Source: Oscillospiraceae bacterium (GTDB taxonomy: Bacteria; Bacillota; Clostridia; Oscillospirales; Oscillospiraceae). Taken from it: a DNA stretch of 64,000 nt. Both the position numbers and the translations under genes were made by a program. The DNA lies in contig CACWHX010000003.1 of assembly GCA_902760845.1 (NCBI GenBank), positions 1-64,000 of the forward strand, read 5' to 3'. Position 1 is the stretch's first letter, and the number at the start of each line of letters is the position of its first letter. The notes beneath the pieces are model-generated. The model ran no database searches. It was not told the origin of the DNA and was given only the letters and a program-made list of their open reading frames with translations. This document shows positions 26,338 through 32,762 of this stretch, in pieces.

Positions 26338-26721
26338 TTATACTGTTTTTTCCTCCGCAATCAGCTGCTTTGTCAGCTCCACAACGGTGTCGACAAAGCC
26401 GGCACAGACCATGAGGTCGTTTTTCGCAATCTCCTTACATAGAATGCCGCCGTGCTTTTTGCGGAAGGCGTCATAGAGCTGATCGACCAGAGCGCGGGTC
26501 TGGTCATGGTCATAGCCCTGCTTCTTCGCCCATGCGGTGAGGCAGTAGGTGCCGCCGCGCAGGGTGCTGCACGTGCCGCCGCAGGTGTCGCACATAATGT
26601 TGAAGGAGTCCTTGATCTCCCCGGCGTCAAAGCCGCAGACCGGCGCGAGATAGACCGCGATGATCTGGCAGCAGTTATAGCCCTTCTCGAACAGTTCCAC
26701 TTTGCTGGGCATGGAATCCAT
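26338..26721 (-). CDS. C_GCAxxG_C_C family protein
   Basis: A 127-residue cysteine-rich protein of the C_GCAxxG_C_C family. Conserved Cys occur as GYNCCQ, IMCDTCGGTC, TYCLT, ILCKEI and VCAGFV. This small redox-like or metal-cluster family is common in anaerobes and has no proven function. The ATG at 26721 follows GGGAGGT. It lies 15 bp downstream of the His-rich protein gene in the operon of site F. Confidence 0.85.
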   Translation of the reverse strand: MDSMPSKVELFEKGYNCCQIIAVYLAPVCGFDAGEIKDSFNIMCDTCGGTCSTLRGGTYCLTAWAKKQGYDHDQTRALVDQLYDAFRKKHGGILCKEIAKNDLMVCAGFVDTVVELTKQLIAEEKTV

Positions 26722-26736
26722 AATCGTACCTCCCTG

Positions 26737-27018
26737 TTATTCCGTTTCCTTCGCGAGGGCAACTGCCTCGGCGAGCAGAAGGTTGCTGTGGTCGAAATGA
26801 TGCAGCGCCTCGGCGAGCTTTTCCGCCGCGGCGGCCTTGCCGTTTGTCTCCAGACTGTGGCAGACGTCGTGCAGCTCGTCCGCGTGGTGCCGGTTGTGAT
26901 CCAGCATGTAGTTCAGCAGCGCGAGCGTCTCTTCGGGGCTCATGGCTTTGGCCTCGCCATGCGGATGCGCGTGGACGTGGGCCGCCGCAGTATCGTGCGT
27001 ATGTTCGTGATCGTGCAT
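26737..27018 (-). CDS. Histidine-rich small metal-binding protein
   Basis: A 93-residue protein whose first 20 residues hold eight alternating His (MHDHEHTHDT, then AAAHVHAHPHGE). The remainder is predicted helical, with further HH and HxxxH pairs (DHNRHHADELHDVCHS, HHFDHSN). This composition suits nickel, cobalt or zinc buffering in the cytosol. The ATG at 27018 is favoured over the ATG at 27027 by its spacing from AAAGGA. Transcribed from site F together with the C_GCAxxG_C_C gene. Confidence 0.78.
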   Translation of the reverse strand: MHDHEHTHDTAAAHVHAHPHGEAKAMSPEETLALLNYMLDHNRHHADELHDVCHSLETNGKAAAAEKLAEALHHFDHSNLLLAEAVALAKETE

Positions 27019-27055
27019 GAAAATCATCCTTTCTGTCGTTTTTCGGGATGGTTTC

Positions 27056-27100
27056 ACCATATCACACCTGCACCGCCTCCACAAGCTACCCCGGGGGATA
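27056..27100 (-). promoter_or_regulatory. Metal-regulon operator-promoter (site F)
   Basis: The minus strand reads TATCCCCCGGGGTA (27087-27100), TTGTGG (27079-27084), 17 bp, TATGGT (27056-27061). It drives the His-rich protein gene and is divergent from site G. Confidence 0.85.
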
Positions 27101-27400
27101 TTAAATGCTCTGTTTTTTCAGTTTTCTCCGCTTGCTTCGTATCGGGGGGATGGAGGATCAGGAGCGGCCGCGAAGGGCTTCAAACCATTGAAAAATCAAA
27201 GAAAAAATATTTTTCAAAATTCATCCCCCGGGGTAGCTTGTGCGGGATTTCCATGTATGCTAAGCTTTGAGCATAAAACTTCTGATCTTTCAAGTCTCAC
27301 CTTCCATGGTGTCGGTGTTTTGGTCTGCACCGGCACTCCCCCCTTTCCCTTTTTTGCGGGGAGAGTTCACGCAGTCTGACTCTCCCCGCGGCACTTTTTC
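27087..27400. repeat. Duplicated divergent control region, copy 1
   Basis: Imperfect direct repeat of 28908-29230. Shared blocks include both operators, the block around atcggggggat, a ttgaaaaat/atttttcaa inverted repeat, atctttcaagtctcac, ttttggtctgc and the gcggggag hairpin. No ORF is conserved across both copies. Confidence 0.8.
27223..27266 (+). promoter_or_regulatory. Metal-regulon operator-promoter (site G)
   Basis: ATCCCCCGGGGTA (27223-27235), TTGTGC (27238-27243), 17 bp, TAAGCT (27261-27266). No protein gene follows; it appears to drive the RNA at 27273-27482. Confidence 0.8.
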
Positions 27401-27482
27401 TTTCGGAGTTTCTTCATTTTCGTCTTCTTCAGACCCATATGCAAAAAACACGGCGCACATTTTGTGTGCCGTGTTTTTTGTA
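27273..27482 (+). ncRNA. Candidate metal-regulated structured RNA (orphan copy)
   Basis: Predicted transcript of about 210 nt from site G to the terminator at 27443-27479. Stem 1 (gtgtcggtg at 27309-27317 with caccggcac at 27328-27336) has a ten-base loop ttttggtctg. Stem 2 (27356-27366 with 27379-27389) begins gcggggag. A C-rich linker separates them. The same layout with base-pair changes occurs in the leader at 29093-29345. The downstream gene is on the opposite strand, so this copy may act as a small RNA or as antisense to the MATE mRNA 3' end. Confidence 0.5.
27443..27482. terminator. Bidirectional terminator between the RNA and the MATE gene
   Basis: Arms of the form aaaaaacacggc-caca and tgtg-gccgtgtttttt flank a short T-rich loop, with A and T runs on both sides. 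Confidence 0.85.
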
Positions 27483-27489
27483 ATACGCG

Positions 27490-28842
27490 TTATAATTTCA
27501 TCCTTTCCGGAAATGCTTCTCTCCGTCGTTCTTTCATCCAGAACAGAAACAGACAAACTGCCGCTGCGAACCAGGCCGCGGGATAAACCGCCGCCACGCG
27601 CTCGATGGTGACGCCGCTGCGGGTGAAGATCATAAGGCAGACCGTTCGGAAGACGCAAATGGTCGCCAGAATGATCAGCATAGGCTGGAGCGTTTTTCCC
27701 TTGCCTCTGGCAGCCTCGGCAAATATCTGAAGGAATACATAGATCCAATAGAGCGGGAATGTCACATGGACGATCCGCATGCCGCTTTCGATGACCCCCG
27801 GGTCTCTCGTAAAGAGCATAAACGCATACTGCCCGAAGAAATACAGCAGCGCCGACATGACGGCGACATAGGCCACACCCATGGCAATGCACACGCGTAC
27901 GCCCTCGGAGATACGGCGGATATTCCCCGCCCCGCAGCACTGCCCGCTGAAGGTCATCATGGCGGAGCCCAACGCCACGATGGGCATGTAGATCAAAAGC
28001 TCAACCTTAAAGTAGGCAGCGAACCCCGCGATGGCGTCCACGCCCAGCCGGTTCACAGCGGACTGGACGAACACGTTGGAAAGCGTGATCACAAGGTTTT
28101 GCAGCCCGGCAGGAACACCGAGCCTTGCGATTTCGCCCACGATCTCCCCTTCCAGCCGGATGCGGCTGAGGTCGAGCCTGCCGAATTCCGTGCCGCGGCG
28201 CAGATAGCGCACCGCCAGCACCGCCGCCGCGCTCTGGGAAAAGAGCGTCGCGAGCGCCACGCCATAGATGCCGTCCGGGAGAAGCTTGACCAAAACAAGA
28301 TCCATGACCACATTGATGACGCCGCCCCAAAGCTGCATCCGCATGGGAGACTCCGAATCGCCCAGGGCGCGCATAACGCCGGCATAAATGTTATAAATGC
28401 ACATCGGGATCATGCTCATAAGATAGATCCGCGCATAGCCGGCGCCCGGAGCGAGGATCTCCTCCGGCGCGTTCATCCAGACCAGGAACTGCCGTGCAAG
28501 CGCCACGCCGAGAACAGACAGGATCGCGCCGCCGGCAAGGCTGACGCCCATGGCCGTATGGAGGATGCGGTCGAGCCTTTTCCGGTCTCCCGCACCTCTG
28601 GCCTGCGCCGTCATGACGCCGCAGCCCACAGAGAGCCCAGTGAAGAAGCCCACCACGCAGTTGGTCAGCAGCGAGCTTGCGCCAACGGCGGCCTGCGCTT
28701 CCTTGCCAAGGAAATTTCCAACGACCAGCAGATCGACCGTATTATACAGCTGCTGAATGAAGCTGGTGCCCAGAAGCGGCAGCGCAAACAGCAGCATCTT
28801 TTTCCAAATGTTCCCCTCGGTCAGATCTAATGTCTTTTTCAA
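27490..28842 (-). CDS. MATE family efflux transporter
   Basis: A 450-residue, roughly 12-helix MATE protein (DinF/NorM-like). The N-terminal repeat has FALPLLGTSFIQQLYNTVDLLVVGNFLG, and the pseudo-repeat starts near LGVPAGLQNLVITLSNVFVQS. I use the TTG at 28842: the ATG at 28881 overlaps the -10 box of site H and lies upstream of the expected transcription start. MATE pumps exchange Na+ or H+ for cationic compounds. Under metal-regulon control it may export a chelator or metal complex (inference). Confidence 0.88.
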   Translation of the reverse strand: MKKTLDLTEGNIWKKMLLFALPLLGTSFIQQLYNTVDLLVVGNFLGKEAQAAVGASSLLTNCVVGFFTGLSVGCGVMTAQARGAGDRKRLDRILHTAMGVSLAGGAILSVLGVALARQFLVWMNAPEEILAPGAGYARIYLMSMIPMCIYNIYAGVMRALGDSESPMRMQLWGGVINVVMDLVLVKLLPDGIYGVALATLFSQSAAAVLAVRYLRRGTEFGRLDLSRIRLEGEIVGEIARLGVPAGLQNLVITLSNVFVQSAVNRLGVDAIAGFAAYFKVELLIYMPIVALGSAMMTFSGQCCGAGNIRRISEGVRVCIAMGVAYVAVMSALLYFFGQYAFMLFTRDPGVIESGMRIVHVTFPLYWIYVFLQIFAEAARGKGKTLQPMLIILATICVFRTVCLMIFTRSGVTIERVAAVYPAAWFAAAVCLFLFWMKERRREAFPERMKL

Positions 28843-28876
28843 ATTCTCGCCCCGTCCATTTTTGTTGTCTTGCGCC

Positions 28877-28921
28877 ACCATATCACAAGGGCAATGCCGC
28901 CACAAGCTACCCCGGGGGATA
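28877..28921 (-). promoter_or_regulatory. Metal-regulon operator-promoter (site H)
   Basis: The minus strand reads TATCCCCCGGGGTA (28908-28921), TTGTGG (28900-28905), 17 bp, TATGGT (28877-28882). It drives the MATE gene and is nearly identical to site F. Confidence 0.85.
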
Positions 28922-29230
28922 TCCATTGCAGGTTTTCATGCGCTTTTTGATTGCTTCCGTATCGGGGGGATAGAGGATTTTCAGGCTGATTTTAACGCTG
29001 CAAAGCATTGAAAAATCAAGAAAAAAATATTTTTCAAAATACATCCCCGGGGGTAGCTTGTGCCGGTTTTCGGCGCATGCTATGCTTTGACCATAAAAAC
29101 TTCGACATCCTACAGATCTTTCAAGTCTCACTTCCATGTACAGGCGTTTTGGTCTGCGCCTGCACACCCCCCTTCCATTTTGCGGGGAGGACAGGCACAA
29201 CGTGTTCTCCCCGCACCCCTCCCTTTTGGC
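28908..29230. repeat. Duplicated divergent control region, copy 2
   Basis: Imperfect direct repeat of 27087-27400, with the same order of operator, G-run block, A/T inverted repeat, second operator, promoter and two RNA hairpins. Confidence 0.8.
29043..29086 (+). promoter_or_regulatory. Metal-regulon operator-promoter (site I)
   Basis: ATCCCCGGGGGTA (29043-29055), TTGTGC (29058-29063), 17 bp, TATGCT (29081-29086), ahead of the long leader of the CoA-transferase-like gene. Confidence 0.83.
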
Positions 29231-29345
29231 CTTTCTTCATTTGCATCTCTTTCATATATCATGCGATCATGCCATGTATCGCATGACTCTCTCCATGACC
29301 GCTGCGGAGAAGGCGCGTTCGCCGCGTCTTCTCCGCAGTTTTTTT
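29093..29345 (+). promoter_or_regulatory. Structured leader with terminator (candidate riboswitch or attenuator)
   Basis: About 250 nt between site I and a strong intrinsic terminator. Stem 1 is caggcg (29141-29146) with cgcctg (29157-29162) around the conserved loop ttttggtctg. Stem 2 is 29182-29193 with 29203-29214. The terminator at 29302-29345 ends 28 nt before the ATG, so transcription must read through it to express the downstream gene. The ligand or protein controlling it is unknown. Confidence 0.55.
29302..29345 (+). terminator. Leader terminator upstream of the CoA-transferase-like gene
   Basis: Arms ctgcggagaag (29302-29312) and cttctccgcag (29328-29338), with an inner GC hairpin, are followed by seven T residues. 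Its position just before a start codon suggests regulated read-through. Confidence 0.85.
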
Positions 29346-29373
29346 ATGATCTCATTTTGAAAGGAGCATTTCC

Positions 29374-30987
29374 ATGTCAAATCCCGTTCTGGAAAAGAAA
29401 GCAAAACAGGCACAGGTGATCTATGAGGACCTGATTCAGCGCTTCGGCATCGACGCAATCCCCACCACCTTCGTGGCGGACGAGCGGCGCGAGGCGCAGT
29501 TTCTCAAAGCCTGCTACAAGGACAATCCCTTCCCGCCCCCGCTGAACATCACGATCCTGAAAAAGCGCCTGCCCGGCGTGAAGCTGCTGTTCCAGGATGA
29601 GACCATCCTGCAGACGCCCGCGATCGCGGCGGTGCTCTCCGCCTGCAGCAGCGTGGCGACGCGCATCGGCGAGCTGCGCGGCGATAACGTAGACGGCGCG
29701 GAGACCTACTGCGACGTGGCCTTCGCGGGCATGCAGGCAATCCGTCTGTATATGGCGGATCATCAGGGCTGGGAGTTCCAGAAGAGCCGCATTCTCAGCG
29801 GCATCCGCGTGAACAACGCCTTCAACGGCTCCTTCTTCAAATACAAGGCGAAGGACGGGCGCGACGTGTCCTTCCACGTCTATTACCAGAGCCAGCTCGA
29901 CAAGCTCGCGGCGGCGCTGCCCTTCTCCAAGCCCGGCACGGGCTACAACATGCTCAGCATGACGAAGGACAAGGCCGAGATGCGAAAGGTCGTGAGCCAG
30001 TATGACGCGCTGGAGCTCGAAGAAAAGAGCTTCGAGTGCGGCGCCTGCGGCTGCATGATTCGCTCGCGCGAGGAGTGGGAGGCCACCGAGGTCGGTCAGG
30101 CCGTGAAGAACATGCCGCTCATCCGCCTCGACCGCGAGGGCAAAGCCGCGAAGAAGCTCAAGCTCGGCAAGCCCACCGCGCGCGGCCCGCTCTCCGGCAT
30201 CAAGGTTCTGGATCTGACGCACATCATCGCAGGCCCCGCCTGCTCGCGCGTGCTTGCGGAGTACGGCGCGGACGTGCTGCTCGTGCGGCGAGGCAAGTTC
30301 ACCGAGCAGGAGCAGGCCATGCTGGAGTTTGACGGCTGGGCCGGCAAGAACAGCATCCAGCTGGACTTCAACGTTCCCGAGCAGCTCGAAAAGTGCAAGG
30401 AGCTCATCAAGCAGGCGGACGTCATCACCTATTCCTATCAGAACGGCACGCTGGACAAGTTCGGCCTCTCCGAGGCGGAGATCCGCAAGCTGAATCCGAA
30501 CGTGATCTACGCGAACCTCATGTGCTTCTCCGACAGCGTGTGGAAGGATCGCCCCGGCTGGGCGCCGCTCGCGGAGGACATCACCGGCCTCTCCGTCAGA
30601 AACGGCTCGCTCGAGCAGCCCGTGAACCTCAACGGCGTGCCGCTGGATTACTTCCCCGGCATGATCCTCGCGCTCGGCACACTGCTCGCCATCGTGCGGA
30701 AGATCACGATGGGCGGCGGCTACAAGGTGACCACCTCCCTGACGCGCGGCGCGCAGTATCTGCATGAGTGCACCGACCTCTGTGAGCAGAGCCTCGAGGG
30801 CGACTTCAGCAGCAGGGTGGCAGACCGTGCCAACACCAATCAGTGGGACAACGTCCTCGTCCCGGTCGGCGGAACTGCCGTGGGCTACGCCTGCTTCCCG
30901 AACCGCGCGACGTGGAACACCTTCTATCCCGCGAACCCGGACAACCTCCGCTTCACCGACGGCAACACTGGCTGGAGCCAGAAATAA
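29374..30987 (+). CDS. CaiB/BaiF (class III) CoA-transferase-like protein with novel N-terminal domain
   Basis: A 537-residue protein. From about residue 270 it matches family III CoA-transferases: SGIKVLDLTHIIAGPACSRV, then EYGADVLLV, and VPLDYFPGMILALGTLLAI, whose Asp is a candidate nucleophile. The first ~215 residues are a separate domain I do not recognise. A Cys222-x-x-Cys225-x-Cys227 cluster joins the two parts, a possible metal site. The C-terminal segment of the family is shortened. Behind site I and the structured leader; ATG 29374 follows AAAGGAG. CoA transfer is inferred; another acyl or ligand transfer is possible. Confidence 0.78.
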   Translation: MSNPVLEKKAKQAQVIYEDLIQRFGIDAIPTTFVADERREAQFLKACYKDNPFPPPLNITILKKRLPGVKLLFQDETILQTPAIAAVLSACSSVATRIGELRGDNVDGAETYCDVAFAGMQAIRLYMADHQGWEFQKSRILSGIRVNNAFNGSFFKYKAKDGRDVSFHVYYQSQLDKLAAALPFSKPGTGYNMLSMTKDKAEMRKVVSQYDALELEEKSFECGACGCMIRSREEWEATEVGQAVKNMPLIRLDREGKAAKKLKLGKPTARGPLSGIKVLDLTHIIAGPACSRVLAEYGADVLLVRRGKFTEQEQAMLEFDGWAGKNSIQLDFNVPEQLEKCKELIKQADVITYSYQNGTLDKFGLSEAEIRKLNPNVIYANLMCFSDSVWKDRPGWAPLAEDITGLSVRNGSLEQPVNLNGVPLDYFPGMILALGTLLAIVRKITMGGGYKVTTSLTRGAQYLHECTDLCEQSLEGDFSSRVADRANTNQWDNVLVPVGGTAVGYACFPNRATWNTFYPANPDNLRFTDGNTGWSQK

Positions 30988-30990
30988 TGA

Positions 30991-31033
30991 AAAACTGAGG
31001 GGAAAGTACATGATGTGCTTTCCCCTCAGTTTT
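30991..31033. terminator. Bidirectional terminator (CoA-transferase-like / CooC-type genes)
   Basis: Perfect 16-bp arms aaaactgaggggaaag (30991-31006) and ctttcccctcagtttt (31018-31033) lie between convergent genes. Confidence 0.9.
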
Positions 31034-31050
31034 TATCCCATTTAATTTGG

Positions 31051-31803
31051 TCAGATACCTTTCAGCGTTTCTGTCAACACTCGGATTTCCGGATATACTC
31101 CTTCCAGTGTGTCGCCGGAGAGACCGGCGTCCAGAAGCTCCTCCTGCATCGGCAGACGGCAGGCGATCTTCTCCGGATGGGCGATCTTCGCTTCCATGGC
31201 GGGGAGGTTCTTCTCCGTGACCTTGTTGAGCACATAGTAAAGCGGATGTCCGCCCTGCTCGCACAGCTCACTGATCTTCTCCGAGAGTTTGAGCGATTCA
31301 TAAGAGGGATCGACGACCATAAGCACGGCGTCGCAGCTGTTGCCGGTGCCGCGGCCGAAATGCTCGATGCCGGCCTCCATGTCCATGATGACGACGTCGT
31401 TCTCACCCAGCTGCAGAAACTGCAGGAACTGGAACATAACGATGTTGAACGCGCAGGCGCAACCCTCGTTGGCGACATGGATCTTGCCGGGTGCCATGAG
31501 CATGATGTTTCCGTTCTCGGACAGATATTCCTTCGGAATGTCGTCAAAGGTCATCGGGCCGTCGAACAGCGGCGGCATGTTCATCGGGCCGTTCGCGGCA
31601 AGCATCATGATCCGCTGCTTGCCGCCGACAAAATCGGTGAAGTCCTTCGGGAGCTCCAGGCCCAGCTGCTGGTGCAGACCGTAGTTCGATTCGTCGCAGT
31701 CGATGACCAGCACGCGCTTGCCCTGACGGGCGTATTCTTTTGCGAGCAGCGACGTGACCGTGCTCTTGCCGCAGCCGCCTTTTCCGCAAAGCATCATTTT
31801 CAT
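31051..31803 (-). CDS. cooC: CooC-type nickel-insertion ATPase
   Basis: A 250-residue P-loop ATPase of the SIMIBI/MinD class. The deviant Walker A is GKGGCGKST, with a DCDESN switch region and a VIMDMEAGIEHFGRG Walker B. Cys115-x-Cys117 (EGCACAFN) matches the CxC Ni/Zn site of CooC, which loads nickel into carbon monoxide dehydrogenase. No dehydrogenase or acetyl-CoA synthase gene is in the window, so the client enzyme lies elsewhere. GGAGG precedes the ATG at 31803. Controlled by site J. Confidence 0.85.
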   Translation of the reverse strand: MKMMLCGKGGCGKSTVTSLLAKEYARQGKRVLVIDCDESNYGLHQQLGLELPKDFTDFVGGKQRIMMLAANGPMNMPPLFDGPMTFDDIPKEYLSENGNIMLMAPGKIHVANEGCACAFNIVMFQFLQFLQLGENDVVIMDMEAGIEHFGRGTGNSCDAVLMVVDPSYESLKLSEKISELCEQGGHPLYYVLNKVTEKNLPAMEAKIAHPEKIACRLPMQEELLDAGLSGDTLEGVYPEIRVLTETLKGI

Positions 31804-31848
31804 GTTACATTCCTCCGTTTTCGGCGTTTGCCGGTATTTGATGCAAAC

Positions 31849-31893
31849 ACCATAGCAAAGACCGGCAGAGGAAAGAAGCCCCCGAGGGGGATA
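31849..31893 (-). promoter_or_regulatory. Metal-regulon operator-promoter (site J)
   Basis: The minus strand reads TATCCCCCtCGGGGG (31879-31893), a -35-like TTCTTT (31872-31877), 17 bp, TATGGT (31849-31854). It is a weaker match; the palindrome is intact but the flank differs. Confidence 0.65.
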
Positions 31894-31957
31894 CAGTCAT
31901 GTGCATTTTTGCGCAGGCGCAGAATTTTATGAACGCTTTTCAAAAATATGTACAGCA

Positions 31958-31985
31958 TTGACTTTGATCAATATTCGGATATAAT
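31958..31985 (+). promoter_or_regulatory. Sigma-A promoter of the TetR-family gene
   Basis: TTGACT (31958-31963), 16 bp, TATAAT (31980-31985). It has no regulon palindrome and therefore fixes the protein start at 32020 rather than at the ATG at 31948. Confidence 0.75.
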
Positions 31986-32019
31986 GATAGACAAGCTGTA
32001 TAGAAATGAGGCGGCGCTT

Positions 32020-32589
32020 ATGGCGGAACAAAAGCAGAGAAAAACAGACCGGCGAACGCTCTACACCCGCATGGTCATCAAGGAGGCCATGCTGGAGCTT
32101 CTGACCGAGATGGACTATTCTGAGCTGACGGTCGCGGATATCTGCCGGCAGGCGGAGATCAACCGCGGGACCTTCTATCTGCACTACGACAACATCAGTC
32201 AGGTGCTCGACGCGCTGTTTGACGACGCGCTCGGCAATACGCACAGCGTGCTGGCGCAGATCGGCTCTGAAACGGCAAAGGACGAGAAGTGCGCCTATCC
32301 GCTTTGCCGCTTTCTGCGGGAGAACAAGAAGTATCAGCCGCTGTTTTTCTCTGATTCGCTGCACAGCTATGTGGTCGATCGGATGGCGGAGTCCTACAGA
32401 CGGAGCTTCGTGGAGCGGCTGCAGAAGGAGACCGGACACGGAGAGGAGACGCTCAACGCGCTCTTTTACTTCCAGCTCAACGGCTGCCTTGCCATCAGCA
32501 AGCGCAATATCTCTGTTTCGGACGATGCGTGGGCGGAGATCCAGTGCAATGTGGATCGTTTTTTGAAAAACGGGTTCGAAAACTTATAG
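32020..32589 (+). CDS. TetR/AcrR family transcriptional regulator
   Basis: A 189-residue regulator. The N-terminal TetR helix-turn-helix is clear (LTVADICRQAEINRGTFYLHYDNISQVLDAL). The C-terminal ligand domain is a variant with LFFSDSLHSYVVDRMAES, like TetR_C-type proteins of Clostridia. GAGG lies 9 bp before the ATG at 32020. It sits between the CooC-type gene and the BtuF-like operon, and a TTTCAG-AATA-CTGAAA inverted repeat after its stop is a candidate binding site. Its own promoter lacks the metal operator. Confidence 0.87.
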   Translation: MAEQKQRKTDRRTLYTRMVIKEAMLELLTEMDYSELTVADICRQAEINRGTFYLHYDNISQVLDALFDDALGNTHSVLAQIGSETAKDEKCAYPLCRFLRENKKYQPLFFSDSLHSYVVDRMAESYRRSFVERLQKETGHGEETLNALFYFQLNGCLAISKRNISVSDDAWAEIQCNVDRFLKNGFENL

Positions 32590-32635
32590 ACAGGTCGTTC
32601 ATAATATTTTAAAAATTAGGAATCTGTCGATCTTC

Positions 32636-32651
32636 TTTCAGAATACTGAAA
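32636..32651. promoter_or_regulatory. Inverted repeat, possible TetR-family operator
   Basis: TTTCAG (32636-32641), AATA, CTGAAA (32646-32651) lies 17 bp upstream of operator site K. Two gtcgttca repeats flank it (32614-32621 and 32654-32661). Confidence 0.4.
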
Positions 32652-32667
32652 AGTCGTTCAGAATCCA

Positions 32668-32711
32668 ATCCCCTGGGGGAGGTTTCTGCGCCTGCTGTCT
32701 TTTGTTACCAT
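32668..32711 (+). promoter_or_regulatory. Metal-regulon operator-promoter (site K)
   Basis: ATCCCCTGGGGGA (32668-32680), TTTCTG (32683-32688), 17 bp, TACCAT (32706-32711), before the BtuF-like lipoprotein gene. The -35 and -10 boxes are weak, so an activator may be needed. Confidence 0.7.
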
Positions 32712-32762
32712 TTCTGTATCCGCAGAAATGGTATTTTTCTGCAAAAACAGGAGGACAAAACC

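Noticed and set aside
27273-27482. Assignment of the structured RNA to the NiCo (czcD) riboswitch
   Set aside because: The short conserved G/A-rich internal loops of that class, as I remember them, are not visible; only two stems with a ttttggtctg loop are shared.
28843-28926. ATG start of the MATE gene at 28881
   Set aside because: This codon overlaps the -10 box of site H and would lie before the transcription start; the TTG at 28842 gives the usual MATE N-terminus.
31948-32019. Upstream ATG at 31948 for the TetR-family gene
   Set aside because: A TTGACT-16-TATAAT promoter overlaps this stretch, and the helix-turn-helix begins well after the ATG at 32020, which has its own GAGG site.
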